Origin: Bacillus sp. AFS015802
Lineage (GTDB): Bacteria > Bacillota > Bacilli > Bacillales > Bacillaceae_B
DNA length: 64,000 nucleotides
Assembly: GCF_002561455.1 (NCBI RefSeq)
Contig: NZ_NTUP01000009.1
Location: 16,306-80,305 of the forward strand
Reading direction: 5' to 3'
Shown here: in pieces, positions 53,390 through 63,954 of the stretch
How the letters are laid out: each line of letters begins with the position of its first letter
Numbering within the stretch: the stretch's first letter is position 1
Program-made: the position numbers and the translations under genes
Notes under the pieces: model-generated
What the model saw: only the letters and a program-made list of their open reading frames with translations
Told to the model about the DNA's origin: nothing
The model's database searches: none

Positions 53390-54607
53390 ATGAAGAAGAA
53401 ACTTCAATTTCTTAAGCCGATCGGGAAGTTTCTGCTCCTCCTTATCTTAATCGGAGTGACCTTTTCGTATGCGATGTTCCAAGGAGGGTTTGTGAGCTGG
53501 TTTTTATTTTATAGCTTTTTACCTTTCGCCATGTATTCCGTTTTGATTTTCTTGTATCCTTTGTCGGAGTTTTATGTGGAGAGGAGCTTTGAGTCGAGTG
53601 AGTATAAAGCCGGGGACGAACTGAAGGTCACGATCACCTTGTCCCGAAAGCTGCCATTTCCCCTGTTCTACATGGTGATGGAAGACATGGTGACGGATTC
53701 CGTTTTTCATCACTCCGGTTTTCAACAGGCGAAAGCGATGATTCATCCGGGATTCAGAAGACGGATCAAGCTGACGTATTACATCGATGAGCTTCCCCGG
53801 GGTGAGCATATTTTTTCTGAAGTCCGGTTCAGGACGGGTGATTTCTTCGGGGTCTTCGAGAAGGAAGCGGCGGTGGAGTGCAAGGATCGAATTCTTGTCT
53901 ATCCATCAATCGTGGATGTTCCGTATCGCCCGTTGGAGAATAGATATGATCAGGGTATGACGACGTCGAACGTGAAGATTCAAAAGGATACGACGATGGC
54001 GACGGGGATCCGTGATTATCAACCGGGGGACCGATTCTCGTGGATTCATTGGAAAACATTTGCCAGGACGAATGAGCTGATGACGAAGGAGTTTGAAGAG
54101 CGTCAATCCCACGATGTCCTCATCGTCCTCGACAGGGAACCTTCTCCGGCATTTGAAGCGATGGTCACGTTTACAGCCTCGATGATCCGGTCCATTGTCA
54201 AAAAAGGGGCCCAGGTCGGCCTCGTGTCGATCGGAGAAGATCATGTATCATTTCCGATAAGAGGCGGGGACGAGCACCTGAGTCAACTGAATTATCATTT
54301 AGCGAAAGTGAGACAGGACAGTCCATTTGCTCTAGGGAAGGTCCTGCAGGGAGCGGGATTGAACTATTCTCAATCAGCCGCGGTAATGTTTGTGACGTCC
54401 TCCGTGTCGAAAAAAATGATTATGAGCGTAAATGAGTATGCGAAGCGGAACAGCTCTGTTGTCATCTTTTTAGTGAAAAGAATGGGAGAGGCATATACAG
54501 CCGAAGAAAAATCGTTAAAGGCCTATGCTTCTTCAAGGGGCATCCGTTTAAAGATTTGCTTTGAAGGCGATTTTTCATCCGCCTTTCTGGAGGTGAAGCG
54601 GGCATGA
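53390..54607 (+). CDS. DUF58 membrane protein
   Basis: A 405-residue protein with two N-terminal membrane helices (about 12-30 and 34-52), a beta-rich middle, and the DUF58 core GIRDYQPGDRFSWIHWKT followed by a vWA-like domain (VLIVLDREPS). It starts at the base after the MoxR stop and overlaps the next gene by four bases. It is the predicted MoxR client in this conserved operon; the biochemical task is unknown. Confidence 0.92.
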   Translation: MKKKLQFLKPIGKFLLLLILIGVTFSYAMFQGGFVSWFLFYSFLPFAMYSVLIFLYPLSEFYVERSFESSEYKAGDELKVTITLSRKLPFPLFYMVMEDMVTDSVFHHSGFQQAKAMIHPGFRRRIKLTYYIDELPRGEHIFSEVRFRTGDFFGVFEKEAAVECKDRILVYPSIVDVPYRPLENRYDQGMTTSNVKIQKDTTMATGIRDYQPGDRFSWIHWKTFARTNELMTKEFEERQSHDVLIVLDREPSPAFEAMVTFTASMIRSIVKKGAQVGLVSIGEDHVSFPIRGGDEHLSQLNYHLAKVRQDSPFALGKVLQGAGLNYSQSAAVMFVTSSVSKKMIMSVNEYAKRNSSVVIFLVKRMGEAYTAEEKSLKAYASSRGIRLKICFEGDFSSAFLEVKRA

Positions 54608-56808
54608 GGAAAGACACAGCGAACTCAACCCTTAAGGTCGTGAGTTATTTATTTGGATTTTTGCTTTTATGGGAGTGGTTAAAGCCCCTCAAGGTGGTGA
54701 CGGACACAGCAAGCTTAACCTATTTTGTGGTTTTTATCGCCTTGGCACTCGCTCTGTCTTACTTTAGGATTCATTATGTCATCACGGCATCGGTGAAAGT
54801 CCTTTTTATCCTGTACAGTTTGCATGAGCTATACTATACCGGTTCTCTCTTTGCTCCCGGGTGGTTGAAGAAGTTCGGTCAAGATCTGTGGAGTAATCTG
54901 GGATTGACACTCGGTCGTGAATGGCCAAGTTTATCCTTTGAATACAGAAGTTTATTATTTTTTGTGCTTCTATGGTTGATGACCTATTTAATCCATTATT
55001 GGATATCAGTCCGGAAGACGATCCTTCTTTTTTATATCATGACCGTCGCTTATGTGTGTCTGATTGACACCTTTACGGTTTATGAGGGAGACAGCTCCAT
55101 TATTCGTGTGGTCCTTTTCGGCTTTCTTCTTATGGGGCTATTGGCTCTTGAAAGGCTGATGCAGAGAGAGAATCTACGGGGTTCCAAAATGAGCCGCCAT
55201 CGCTGGATCGTTCCGCTTACGGTGATGCTCGGAGTCAGTTCGGTCGTTGCTTTCGCCGCTCCTAAAGCGGATCCGCTCTGGCCTGATCCGGTCCCTTATC
55301 TTCAGTCATTCTCTGAGGACGCAGGCGGCAGCGGGGTAAACAAGATTGGCTATGATACCGACGATACAAAGCTTGGAGGACCCTTTGTCGGTGATCCGAC
55401 TGTTGTATTCAATGCTGAGGTGACAAGGGAGCATTACTGGAAGATTGAATCGAAGGATCTTTATACAGGGAAGGGGTGGGAGCAGTCCATACCGGACGAT
55501 CAACAAGCTGCCCTGCCATTTGATTCGGGAAAAAAGGTTCCGATCCCTTCACCTGAATCTGGTGAAGAACGGGATCTGGAAAGTGAAAAGGTCACGGTGG
55601 AACGGAAGTATTCCCATGTCGTCTATCCATATGGGGTGGAAACGATCAATGGAAATGATAAAGGATATTTCAGCTTCAATCCCATTAATGAAAAAGTGAC
55701 GAGTTACAGAGAGCTCGATGAAACGGTCAAGCTTGACGAGTATGAGCTATCCTACCGTCCCCCTTCCTTTTCCCAAAAAAAGATGAAGGCGGCGAATGAA
55801 GAGCAGGAAATCATGCAGGTTCCTGAGTTTGTCAATCGTTACACCCAGCTGCCTGACACGACTCCTCAGCGGGTAAGGGACCTGGCGGTTGAAATCACAT
55901 CGGAAGAAGATAATTGGTATGACAAAGTAAGGGCGATCGAGAATTATTTTTCAAAGGAAGCCTATGTGTATGATCAGTTTGATGTTCCGGTTCCCGAAGA
56001 AGGGCAGGATTACGTAGATCAGTTCCTGTTTGAAACCCGGCGCGGATACTGTGATAACTTCTCCACCTCCATGGTCGTTCTGGTGCGGGCCCTCGGAATC
56101 CCGGCTAGATGGGCGAAGGGGTACACAGAAGGGGAATACAGCAGACAGGTGGATTCGACGTACAAGCTTTATGAAGTATCAAACAACAATGCCCATTCGT
56201 GGGTAGAGGTATTCTTCCCGGAAGTGGGCTGGGTTCCGTTTGAGCCTACTGTCGGATTCAGCAACAATGTCTCGTATCAATATGATCTGGATGTACCTGA
56301 TCCGGAGAATAATGAAGTTCCGGTGCCTGAGCAGAAGGATACTCCGAAGAAACCGCTGCAGCCGGAAGAAGATACAGCATCCCCCGGTGATGGTTTTTCT
56401 TTATCTGGACTTTGGGATGATGCGAAATCATTCGTTGCCGACAACTGGGGCAAGATTGTGATGGTATCCATTCTCTTGATCATCATCACGTTTGCTTTAT
56501 ATCTGGTGAGAAGACGTTGGATGCCATATTTGCTGATCCTCTATTACAGAGGTAAATCATCAGACGATGTGTTCTCCGAAGCCTATCTGTCCCTCATGAA
56601 ACAATTGGAAAGATACGGATTGAAAATGGATGACGGTCAGACATTACGGGGGTATTCGAGATACATCGATCAGTTCTTCGGTACCCGTGAAATGACCAGC
56701 CTGACGAATAATTATGAACGTATATTATACGGTCAGAACCCTACATCAGAAGACTGGAAGAAGATGAGGGAATTGTGGGAAAATTTAATTAAAAGGACAA
56801 CCGGTTGA
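54604..56808 (+). CDS. TgpA-like transglutaminase-domain membrane protein
   Basis: A 734-residue protein. Six or so membrane helices lie in the first 215 residues. A large outside domain contains a transglutaminase core with the catalytic Cys (RRGYCDNFSTSM, near 480), His (NNNAHSWVEVFF) and Asp-type strand after it. A further membrane helix lies near 620-640 and a cytoplasmic DUF4129-like tail follows. It probably acts on cell-envelope peptides or proteins. Overlap with DUF58 shows cotranslation. Confidence 0.93.
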   Translation: MRKDTANSTLKVVSYLFGFLLLWEWLKPLKVVTDTASLTYFVVFIALALALSYFRIHYVITASVKVLFILYSLHELYYTGSLFAPGWLKKFGQDLWSNLGLTLGREWPSLSFEYRSLLFFVLLWLMTYLIHYWISVRKTILLFYIMTVAYVCLIDTFTVYEGDSSIIRVVLFGFLLMGLLALERLMQRENLRGSKMSRHRWIVPLTVMLGVSSVVAFAAPKADPLWPDPVPYLQSFSEDAGGSGVNKIGYDTDDTKLGGPFVGDPTVVFNAEVTREHYWKIESKDLYTGKGWEQSIPDDQQAALPFDSGKKVPIPSPESGEERDLESEKVTVERKYSHVVYPYGVETINGNDKGYFSFNPINEKVTSYRELDETVKLDEYELSYRPPSFSQKKMKAANEEQEIMQVPEFVNRYTQLPDTTPQRVRDLAVEITSEEDNWYDKVRAIENYFSKEAYVYDQFDVPVPEEGQDYVDQFLFETRRGYCDNFSTSMVVLVRALGIPARWAKGYTEGEYSRQVDSTYKLYEVSNNNAHSWVEVFFPEVGWVPFEPTVGFSNNVSYQYDLDVPDPENNEVPVPEQKDTPKKPLQPEEDTASPGDGFSLSGLWDDAKSFVADNWGKIVMVSILLIIITFALYLVRRRWMPYLLILYYRGKSSDDVFSEAYLSLMKQLERYGLKMDDGQTLRGYSRYIDQFFGTREMTSLTNNYERILYGQNPTSEDWKKMRELWENLIKRTTG

Positions 56809-56863
56809 CCCGGTTCCCTACAGAGTATAAAATGATGTCAAATTCAAATAGCGTTCGTTAGCA

Positions 56864-56935
56864 TCCTTCGTATATCCTCGATAATACGGTTCGAAAGTAT
56901 CTACCCGGTCACCTTAAATGACTGGACTATGAAGG
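56864..56935 (+). ncRNA. Guanine (purine) riboswitch upstream of guaA
   Basis: P1 arms CCTTCGTA/TATGAAGG enclose the purine aptamer: P2 with GATAATACGGTTCGA-type sequence, the TATCTACCCGG junction and the ACCTTAAATG loop. The specificity base is C (GGACTATG), so guanine-type. Confidence 0.93.
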
Positions 56936-56963
56936 CAGTGTTCTAATTTGACATCCTTGTATG

Positions 56964-57012
56964 CAAAAAACTAGAATTCTGCCTTTTTTTAAGGCGGAGT
57001 CTAGTTTTTTTT
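56964..57012 (+). terminator. Riboswitch-controlled terminator before guaA
   Basis: AAAAAACTAGA... pairs with ...TCTAGTTTTTT, with inner TTCTGCCTT/AAGGCGGA helix and T-run. It forms when guanine is bound. Confidence 0.9.
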
Positions 57013-57077
57013 ATATTTTTTTGGAATGCTAACAACAATAGAGAGTATATGGTAAATAAACTGAAGAGGTGAACTGA

Positions 57078-58631
57078 ATGCTTGGTAAAGAAGAATTGCA
57101 CAATCAAGAAATGATCGTCGTTTTGGACTTTGGAAGTCAATACAATCAGTTAATCACGCGAAGAATCCGTGAGTTTGGTGTTTATAGTGAGCTCCACCCG
57201 CATACAGTTACCCTTGAAGAAATCCAGGAAATGAATCCAACAGGAATCATCTTTTCCGGTGGACCGAACAGTGTCTACGGTGAAGACTCATTCCGCTGTG
57301 ATGAGCGTATCTTTGATTTGGATATTCCGATTCTCGGGATCTGCTACGGTATGCAGCTGATGACGATGCATTTCGGCGGGAAGGTGGAGCGTGCGAAGCA
57401 CCGTGAGTACGGGAAAGCAGCCATCAATATCGAGAAGCAGTCTAAATTATTCTCGAACCTTCCGGAAGAGCAGGTTGTGTGGATGAGTCACGGAGATCTT
57501 GTCGTAGAAGCGCCTGCAGGATTCGACGTGAATGCGACAAACCCTTCTTGTCCGATTGCTTCCATGAGTAATGAAGAAAAAGGACTATATGCGGTTCAAT
57601 TCCACCCTGAAGTGCGTCACTCGGTTCATGGAAACGAAATGTTGAAGAACTTCGTATTTGAAGTTTGTGGATGCACAGGCGACTGGTCCATGGAGAACTT
57701 CATCGAAATGGAAATGGACAAGATCCGCCAAACAGTCGGTGATAAAAAGGTTCTTTGTGCACTAAGCGGAGGGGTCGATTCATCCGTCGTGGCCGTCTTG
57801 ATCCACAAAGCAATCGGTGATCAACTGACATGTATCTTCGTTGATCACGGACTTCTTCGAAAAGGAGAGGCGGACAGCGTCATGAAAACTTTCGCTGACG
57901 GCTTTAACATGAACGTCATTAAAGTGGACGCACAGGACCGTTTCTTAAATAAACTTAAAGGCGTTTCCGACCCTGAGCAAAAGCGTAAAATCATCGGAAA
58001 TGAATTCATTTATGTGTTTGATGATGAGGCGACGAAGCTTAAAGGCATCGAATATCTTGCCCAAGGTACGTTATATACAGACATCATTGAAAGTGGTACG
58101 GCGACTGCGCAAACGATCAAGTCCCACCACAACGTCGGCGGGCTTCCTGAAGATATGCAGTTCACCCTGATCGAACCGTTGAACACATTATTCAAGGATG
58201 AAGTACGTGCATTAGGTTCTGAACTCGGTATTCCGGATGAAATCGTATGGCGCCAGCCTTTCCCTGGACCGGGTCTTGGTATCCGTGTACTTGGTGAGAT
58301 TTCCGAGCAAAAGCTTGAAATCGTCCGTGAATCTGATTACATCCTACGCGACGAAATCAAAAAAGCCGGACTTGATCGTGATATCTGGCAATACTTCACT
58401 GTCCTGCCTGATATCCGGAGTGTGGGTGTCATGGGGGATGCGAGAACCTATGACTACACCATCGGAATCCGTGCGGTGACTTCCATTGATGGAATGACAT
58501 CCGACTGGGCACGTATCCCGTGGGATGTTCTGGAGAAAATCTCCACACGCATCGTGAACGAAGTCGACCATATCAACCGCGTAGTGTATGATGTGACGAG
58601 TAAGCCACCTGCAACGATCGAGTGGGAATAA
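57078..58631 (+). CDS. guaA: GMP synthase (glutamine-hydrolysing)
   Basis: A 517-residue enzyme converting XMP to GMP. It has the class I glutamine amidotransferase domain (1-200) with nucleophile Cys in GICYGMQLM and QFHPEV; then the ATP-pyrophosphatase domain with PP-loop SGGVDSSV; and the C-terminal dimerisation domain with [24 protein letters not shown] precedes the ATG. Expression is controlled by the guanine riboswitch upstream, lowering synthesis when guanine is plentiful. Confidence 0.98.
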   Translation: MLGKEELHNQEMIVVLDFGSQYNQLITRRIREFGVYSELHPHTVTLEEIQEMNPTGIIFSGGPNSVYGEDSFRCDERIFDLDIPILGICYGMQLMTMHFGGKVERAKHREYGKAAINIEKQSKLFSNLPEEQVVWMSHGDLVVEAPAGFDVNATNPSCPIASMSNEEKGLYAVQFHPEVRHSVHGNEMLKNFVFEVCGCTGDWSMENFIEMEMDKIRQTVGDKKVLCALSGGVDSSVVAVLIHKAIGDQLTCIFVDHGLLRKGEADSVMKTFADGFNMNVIKVDAQDRFLNKLKGVSDPEQKRKIIGNEFIYVFDDEATKLKGIEYLAQGTLYTDIIESGTATAQTIKSHHNVGGLPEDMQFTLIEPLNTLFKDEVRALGSELGIPDEIVWRQPFPGPGLGIRVLGEISEQKLEIVRESDYILRDEIKKAGLDRDIWQYFTVLPDIRSVGVMGDARTYDYTIGIRAVTSIDGMTSDWARIPWDVLEKISTRIVNEVDHINRVVYDVTSKPPATIEWE

Positions 58632-58651
58632 TAAATTTGAGAATAAATAAC

Positions 58652-58709
58652 TGACAGGCTTCTTCCGGGTCGAATCCATTCGACAAACGGAAGGTGCCTG
58701 TCGTTTTTT
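58652..58709 (+). terminator. Terminator of guaA
   Basis: TGACAGGC...TTCCG pairs with CGGAAGgtGCCTGTC, followed by GTTTTTT. Confidence 0.9.
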
Positions 58710-58825
58710 GTATTTAACGAACATTAATATGATATTTTAATAATAATGTTCGTATTTTGTGTTGACGGACAGGATTTCCGTTGGTACAATAGTACTGTAA
58801 TCATAAAAAATATTATAAAAGTATT

Positions 58826-58896
58826 ACGTCGTATAATTTCGGGAATAGGGCCCGAGCGTTTCTACCAAGCTACCGTAAATGGCTTGACTACGAGGT
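58826..58896 (+). ncRNA. Guanine (purine) riboswitch upstream of pbuG
   Basis: P1 arms ACGTCGTA/TACGAGGT (one mismatch) enclose TAATTTCGGGAATAGGGCCCGA (P2), the TTTCTACC junction, and the ACCGTAAATGG loop; the specificity base is C (TTGACTACG). Classic guanine/hypoxanthine type. Confidence 0.95.
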
Positions 58897-58952
58897 GATG
58901 GATGATAGGACCGTTTCACGGCGGTTTCTAATGATCTTGATCTTAACAGTCA

Positions 58953-58986
58953 AAGCCTTGAACTCTGGTAGTTCGAGGTTTTTTTA
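58953..58986 (+). terminator. Riboswitch-controlled terminator before pbuG
   Basis: AGCCTTGAACT pairs with AGTTCGAGGTT across CTGGT, followed by TTTTT. Confidence 0.9.
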
Positions 58987-59020
58987 TTTTCTACGGCGAC
59001 TCTATAGGAGGAGTACAAGA

Positions 59021-60355
59021 ATGAGGAATTTCTTTCAGTTTGACCAGTTGGGAACGAATTATAAAAGGGAGATCATCGGGGGTCTGACTACATTCCTGTC
59101 GATGGCCTATATCTTAATTGTCAACCCGCTTACGTTGACCCTTCAATCCGTGCCGGATCTTCCGGACAGCATGAGAATGGATTACGGTGCGGTCTTCGTG
59201 GCAACGGCATTGGCTGCGGCCATCGGGTCGTTGATCATGGGCTTGATCGCCAAATATCCGATCGCTTTGGCACCGGGGATGGGTTTAAATGCCTTCTTCG
59301 CTTACACCGTCGTCCTGACGATGGGGGTACCTTGGCAATCTGCTTTAACGGGAGTATTGATTTCAGGACTGATTTTCATCGCCTTAACACTATCGGGCAT
59401 CCGGGAAAAAATCATTAACTCGATTCCGGCTGAATTAAAATACGCTGTTGGAGCCGGGATCGGTTTATTCATTACATTCATCGGCTTTCAAAACGCCGGC
59501 ATCATCGTAAATAACGATGCCGTATTAGTGGGTCTTGGTGATTTAACAAATGGGACTACCTTACTTGCGATTTTCGGAATTATCATCACGGTTATTTTAA
59601 TGACAAGAGGCGTCAAAGGTGGCATTTTCATCGGAATGGTCGTAACGGCCATCGTGGGAATGATTGCTGGTTTGATCGATACACCGGAAAGAGTCGTGGA
59701 TGCAGCACCGAGCCTTGCGCCGACTTTCGGAGCGGCACTGGAGCCATTATTCAATGATGCAGGCAGTATTTTTACCATACAAATGCTTGTGGTCATTCTG
59801 ACATTCTTATTCGTCGATTTCTTTGATACTGCCGGTACTCTCGTAGCGGTAGCCAATCAAGCAGGCTTGATGAAAGAGAACAAATTACCGCGTGCAGGAA
59901 AAGCGTTATTCGCAGATTCTTGTGCAACGGTAGTCGGTGCTATCTTAGGAACATCCACCACAACGTCTTATATTGAATCATCTGCAGGGGTAGCGGCTGG
60001 AGCAAGGACAGGATTCGCATCCGTTGTGACTGCCATCCTTTTCGTCCTTTCGATTTTCTTCTTCCCGTTACTTGCCGTCATCACATCGGCTGTGACGGCG
60101 CCAGCCTTGATCATTGTCGGGGTACTGATGGTTTCGTCGTTAGGTGAAATCGACTGGAAGAAATTTGAGGTAGCGGTACCGGCATTCCTGACCATCGTCG
60201 CCATGCCGCTTACGTACAGCATCGCAACGGGTATCGCCATCGGATTTATCTTTTATCCGATTACGATGATCATGAAGGGTCACGTGAAAGAAATCCATCC
60301 AATCATGTACTTCCTGTTTGTGATCTTTGTCCTGTACTTTATCTTCCTGGTGTAA
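59021..60355 (+). CDS. pbuG: Guanine/hypoxanthine permease
   Basis: A 444-residue NCS2/AzgA-type purine permease with 12-14 membrane segments. Motifs include GGLTTFLSMAYILIVNP, ALAPGMGLNAFFAY and DFFDTAGTLVAVA with GTSTTTSYIESSAG. The open frame extends to 58895, but that part is the riboswitch and terminator; ATAGGAGGAGT precedes the ATG at 59021, which matches the usual protein start. It imports guanine and hypoxanthine and is shut off by guanine through the upstream riboswitch. Confidence 0.96.
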   Translation: MRNFFQFDQLGTNYKREIIGGLTTFLSMAYILIVNPLTLTLQSVPDLPDSMRMDYGAVFVATALAAAIGSLIMGLIAKYPIALAPGMGLNAFFAYTVVLTMGVPWQSALTGVLISGLIFIALTLSGIREKIINSIPAELKYAVGAGIGLFITFIGFQNAGIIVNNDAVLVGLGDLTNGTTLLAIFGIIITVILMTRGVKGGIFIGMVVTAIVGMIAGLIDTPERVVDAAPSLAPTFGAALEPLFNDAGSIFTIQMLVVILTFLFVDFFDTAGTLVAVANQAGLMKENKLPRAGKALFADSCATVVGAILGTSTTTSYIESSAGVAAGARTGFASVVTAILFVLSIFFFPLLAVITSAVTAPALIIVGVLMVSSLGEIDWKKFEVAVPAFLTIVAMPLTYSIATGIAIGFIFYPITMIMKGHVKEIHPIMYFLFVIFVLYFIFLV

Positions 60356-60372
60356 CATAAGGCACCTATCAT

Positions 60373-60412
60373 AAGAAGCTGATCTCTTGCAGATCAGCTT
60401 CTTTCTGTTTTT
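60373..60412 (+). terminator. Terminator of pbuG
   Basis: AAGAAGCTGATCT pairs perfectly with AGATCAGCTTCTT, followed by T-rich sequence. Confidence 0.92.
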
Positions 60413-60571
60413 TATAGAGAAAGGTGTAGAATATAAATAAAGGGAATAGAAGCAGACTTAGAGAAGATAGTACTTAGGTGAGAAGTAAGAATTGAAAAAA
60501 GGGTCAGTTTTCGTTAAAATCATGAAATCGGGTAATGTCGAAAATGGTCGAATATATAGGGAGAATTGAGT

Positions 60572-61414
60572 ATGTCTACTTTAAATGTGAAAAAAGCCTT
60601 AAATAATAATGTATTGATCGCTGTCCACGAGAGCTATGGAGAAGTCGTACTGATCGGGAAGGGGATAGGATTCAACCGGAAAAAGGGGGATCCCATCCAA
60701 AATGATATCGCCGAAAAGATGTTTGTCTTAAAAGGGGAAAAAGAACAGGAACAGTACAAGAACCTTCTTCCTTTCTTGAATGATGATATGTCGAACGTCA
60801 TTATTTCTGCTATCGAGTTGATCAGGAAAAGAACCAACTCATTTCTTAACGAGCATATTCACATCGCCCTGACCGACCATATCCTTTTTGCCATAAACCG
60901 ATTGATGAGAGGAATGGAGATCCGGAATCCATTTCTGGTGGAGACAAGAACGCTGTATCCATTTGAATATGAAATAGCGAAAGAAGTCGTCAGTATGATC
61001 AATGATATGACCGATGTTCATCTGCCTGAAGGGGAAGTGGGATTCATCGCCCTTCATATTCACAGTGCCATGATGAACAAAGATCTTTCTGAAGTGAACC
61101 AGCATTCTCAATTGATCAGTCGCCTGATAGGGATGATCGAACAGCAGCTGGATGTTGTAATCAATAAAGAGAGCGTCGATTATATGAGACTCATTCGGCA
61201 TATTCGATACACGATTGAACGGGTTTTGCGGGGAGAAAGAGTAGAAGAACCAGAAAAAATTGCAAAACTGTTGAAAGAAGAATACCCTGTCTGCTATAAT
61301 CTATCTTGGAAGCTGATTAAGATGATGCAGCAAACATTGCAGAAACCCGTTTACGATGCTGAGGCAGTATACCTCACGATGCATCTGCAGCGGATTCAAA
61401 ATAAAGTGAATTAA
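60572..61414 (+). CDS. glcT: Transcription antiterminator GlcT (BglG family)
   Basis: A 280-residue RNA-binding antiterminator. An N-terminal CAT domain (about 1-58, NNNVLIAVHESYGEVVLIGKG in two strands) binds the RAT RNA, followed by two PTS regulation domains (about 65-170 and 175-278) with conserved His residues (e.g. IALHIHSA). TAGGGAGA is eight bases before ATG 60572, so the upstream TTG at 60566 is less likely. It lets ptsG be transcribed when glucose is present; ptsG with its RAT site follows directly. Confidence 0.95.
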   Translation: MSTLNVKKALNNNVLIAVHESYGEVVLIGKGIGFNRKKGDPIQNDIAEKMFVLKGEKEQEQYKNLLPFLNDDMSNVIISAIELIRKRTNSFLNEHIHIALTDHILFAINRLMRGMEIRNPFLVETRTLYPFEYEIAKEVVSMINDMTDVHLPEGEVGFIALHIHSAMMNKDLSEVNQHSQLISRLIGMIEQQLDVVINKESVDYMRLIRHIRYTIERVLRGERVEEPEKIAKLLKEEYPVCYNLSWKLIKMMQQTLQKPVYDAEAVYLTMHLQRIQNKVN

Positions 61415-61431
61415 AGTACTTATCTTTTCTT

Positions 61432-61465
61432 ACGTGTTACTGATTCGATCAGGCATGAGTAAAGA
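61432..61465 (+). promoter_or_regulatory. RAT antiterminator RNA site of ptsG
   Basis: ACGTGTTACTGATTCGATCA followed by GGCATGAGTAAAGA has the sequence and fold of GlcT-type ribonucleic antiterminators and overlaps the left arm of the next terminator. Confidence 0.88.
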
Positions 61466-61540
61466 AGATAATTGAAACGTGTATTTTGGGGTAGTCTATC
61501 CATATACGTTCATTATCCTCTTTTCTCATGCCTTTTTTGT
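61451..61540 (+). terminator. GlcT-controlled terminator before ptsG
   Basis: AGGCATGAGtAAAGAAGATAAT (61451-61472, interrupted by bulges) pairs with ATTATCctCTTTTCTCATGCCT at 61512-61533, followed by TTTTT. It is mutually exclusive with the RAT fold. Confidence 0.9.
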
Positions 61541-61597
61541 TTGGTTAGGCGCAATCATCTAATTAGTTGAAAATGAAAATAAAGGGAGGAAACTCAC

Positions 61598-63667
61598 ATG
61601 TTTAAAAAGGCTTTTGGTGTACTACAAAAAGTCGGTAAAGCATTAATGCTTCCAGTTGCGATCTTACCTGCAGCGGGACTTTTACTAGCGTTTGGTAATG
61701 CTCTTCAAAATCCAACGCTTCTGGACATTGCCCCATTCCTTGCTAACGGCGGTGTTGAAACCGTTGCCAGCGTAATGGAACAAGCGGGTGGAATTATCTT
61801 CGGAAACCTTGCACTGCTCTTCGCAGTCGGTGTTGCCATCGGTCTCGCCGGTGGAGAAGGGGTGGCCGGTTTAGCGGCTATCGTAGGTTTCCTGATCATG
61901 AACGTAACAATGGGTACGGTTGAAGGGTTAGGTATTGGTGATGTGACAGGTGACGGCGTCGATCCGGCATTTGCACTGGTCCTCGGTATCCCAACCTTAC
62001 AAACAGGTGTATTCGGCGGTATAATCGTCGGGATCCTGGCAGCATCCATGTACAATCGTTTCTATCAAATCGAACTTCCTTCATACTTAGGATTCTTCGC
62101 AGGTAAACGATTTGTTCCAATTGCAACAGCAGCATCTTCCGTTGTATTAGGATTATTAATGTTATTGATTTGGCCACCGATCCAAGATGGTCTTAACACA
62201 TTCTCAAACTTTATGCTTGGTGAAAACAGAGCATTTGCAGCATTTGTATTCGGTGTAATCGAACGTTCACTTATTCCATTCGGATTGCACCACATTTTCT
62301 ATGCTCCATTCTGGTTCGAATTCGGTTCTTACACATCAGCAGCTGGTGAAGTTGTTCGTGGGGACCAGGCAATCTTTATGAAACAAATTCAAGATGGTGT
62401 ACAAGACCTGACGGCAGGTACGTTCATGACTGGTAAATTCCCATTCATGATGTTCGGACTTCCGGCAGCTGCATTAGCGATCTACCATGAAGCGAAGCCT
62501 GAACGTAAAGCGGTTGTAGGTGGAATCATGGCATCAGCAGCCTTGACTTCATTCTTGACAGGTATCACAGAACCAATCGAATTCTCATTCTTATTCGTAG
62601 CACCAGTACTATTTGGTATACACACAATTTTTGCGGGTCTTTCATTCCTGACAATGCATCTACTAGATGTCAAAATCGGTATGACATTCTCCGGTGGGTT
62701 AATCGACTACGTCCTATTCGGACTGATCAACCCGCAGACGAATGCCTGGATCGTCATCCCGGTAGGTATCGTGTTTGCATTCATCTACTACTTCGGATTC
62801 CGTTTCGCTATCCGCAAGTTCAATCTTATGACTCCTGGTCGTGAAGATGTAGATGAAGATGAAGATGACGCTCCTGCAAGCTCAGCAGGCGATCTTCCTT
62901 ACAACATCCTTGATGCGATGGGTGGACAAGAAAACATCGCACACTTAGACGCATGTATCACTCGTCTTCGTGTATCTGTCAATGACGTAAAACAAGTAGA
63001 TAAAAACCGTCTGAAAAAACTTGGTGCTTCAGGTGTACTTGAAGTCGGAGATAACATTCAAGCGATCTTCGGACCAAAATCAGACACAATCAAATCACAA
63101 ATGCAAGACATCATCCGTGGGAAAGCTCCACGTAAAGTAGAAACAAACGCAAACGAAGAAGTAGAGCAACAAATCGAAGAAGTGAATCCGGAAGCTCTTC
63201 AAACTGAACGCGATAACGAAAAGTTCGTAGCTCCGATCACAGGTGAGATCAAAGACATCACAGAAGTGCCTGACCAAGTATTCTCAGGTAAGATGATGGG
63301 TGACGGTTTCGCGATCGTACCGACTGAAGGAACAATCGTTTCTCCTATCACAGGTAAAGTCGTAAACGTCTTCCCGACAAAGCACGCTATCGGACTTGAG
63401 TCCAAAGCAGGCCGTGAAGTACTGATCCACGTTGGAATCGATACAGTGAAACTGGAAGGTAAAGGATTCGAAGCCCTAGTAAAAGAAGGGGACCAGGTAG
63501 AAGCCGGTCAACCATTACTAGAAGTAGATCTTGACTACATCAAAAATAACGCGCCTTCCATCATGACACCGATTGTCTTCACAAACCTTAAAGAAGGTCA
63601 GCAAGTAACAATCGAGAAGTCTGGTAACGTAAACCGTAACGACGAAAACATCATTAAGATCGACTAA
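61598..63667 (+). CDS. ptsG: PTS glucose-specific transporter IICBA
   Basis: A 689-residue glucose phosphotransferase permease in C-B-A order. IIC has about ten membrane segments (1-400) with [15 protein letters not shown] (about 430-510) has the phosphorylated Cys in [13 protein letters not shown] (about 540-689) has the active His in [14 protein letters not shown]. It imports glucose with phosphorylation from HPr. Codon use looks highly adapted. AAGGGAGGAAA precedes the ATG; control is by GlcT through the RAT/terminator switch. Confidence 0.97.
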   Translation: MFKKAFGVLQKVGKALMLPVAILPAAGLLLAFGNALQNPTLLDIAPFLANGGVETVASVMEQAGGIIFGNLALLFAVGVAIGLAGGEGVAGLAAIVGFLIMNVTMGTVEGLGIGDVTGDGVDPAFALVLGIPTLQTGVFGGIIVGILAASMYNRFYQIELPSYLGFFAGKRFVPIATAASSVVLGLLMLLIWPPIQDGLNTFSNFMLGENRAFAAFVFGVIERSLIPFGLHHIFYAPFWFEFGSYTSAAGEVVRGDQAIFMKQIQDGVQDLTAGTFMTGKFPFMMFGLPAAALAIYHEAKPERKAVVGGIMASAALTSFLTGITEPIEFSFLFVAPVLFGIHTIFAGLSFLTMHLLDVKIGMTFSGGLIDYVLFGLINPQTNAWIVIPVGIVFAFIYYFGFRFAIRKFNLMTPGREDVDEDEDDAPASSAGDLPYNILDAMGGQENIAHLDACITRLRVSVNDVKQVDKNRLKKLGASGVLEVGDNIQAIFGPKSDTIKSQMQDIIRGKAPRKVETNANEEVEQQIEEVNPEALQTERDNEKFVAPITGEIKDITEVPDQVFSGKMMGDGFAIVPTEGTIVSPITGKVVNVFPTKHAIGLESKAGREVLIHVGIDTVKLEGKGFEALVKEGDQVEAGQPLLEVDLDYIKNNAPSIMTPIVFTNLKEGQQVTIEKSGNVNRNDENIIKID

Positions 63668-63677
63668 TGTTCTAACA

Positions 63678-63726
63678 AAAACCGGCTTATCCTCCAACGC
63701 AGAGGGTGAGCCGGTTTTCTTTTTTG
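63678..63726 (+). terminator. Terminator of ptsG
   Basis: AAAACCGGCT pairs with AGCCGGTTTT, with inner CTC/GAG, followed by T-rich sequence. Confidence 0.92.
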
Positions 63727-63820
63727 TTCATATATAGAAGAAAGAGGTGCTTTTAATAGAAGGATCATGAGCTCTTATTGGAGGGGGGCAAAAGTTTTTA
63801 AAATAAATCTATCAAAGCTA

Positions 63821-63849
63821 TTGACGAACATCCAATAGCTTGATATACT
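63821..63849 (+). promoter_or_regulatory. rRNA-operon promoter P1 (predicted)
   Basis: -35 TTGACG (63821), 17-base spacer, -10 TATACT (63844-63849). Confidence 0.8.
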
Positions 63850-63924
63850 TTAAAAACCGTCGCAAGAGAGCAGCGGGTACACAACAACATTCAGTGAAAT
63901 CATAAAACATTTCAAAAAAAGTTG

Positions 63925-63954
63925 TTGACAACTACACTGAATTCTTGATATGAT
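63925..63954 (+). promoter_or_regulatory. rRNA-operon promoter P2 (predicted)
   Basis: -35 TTGACA (63925-63930), 18-base spacer, -10 TATGAT (63949-63954). Confidence 0.82.

Noticed and set aside
58895..59020. N-terminal extension of the pbuG frame
   Set aside because: It covers the riboswitch P1 and terminator hairpin; the AGGAGG site and family length support the ATG at 59021.
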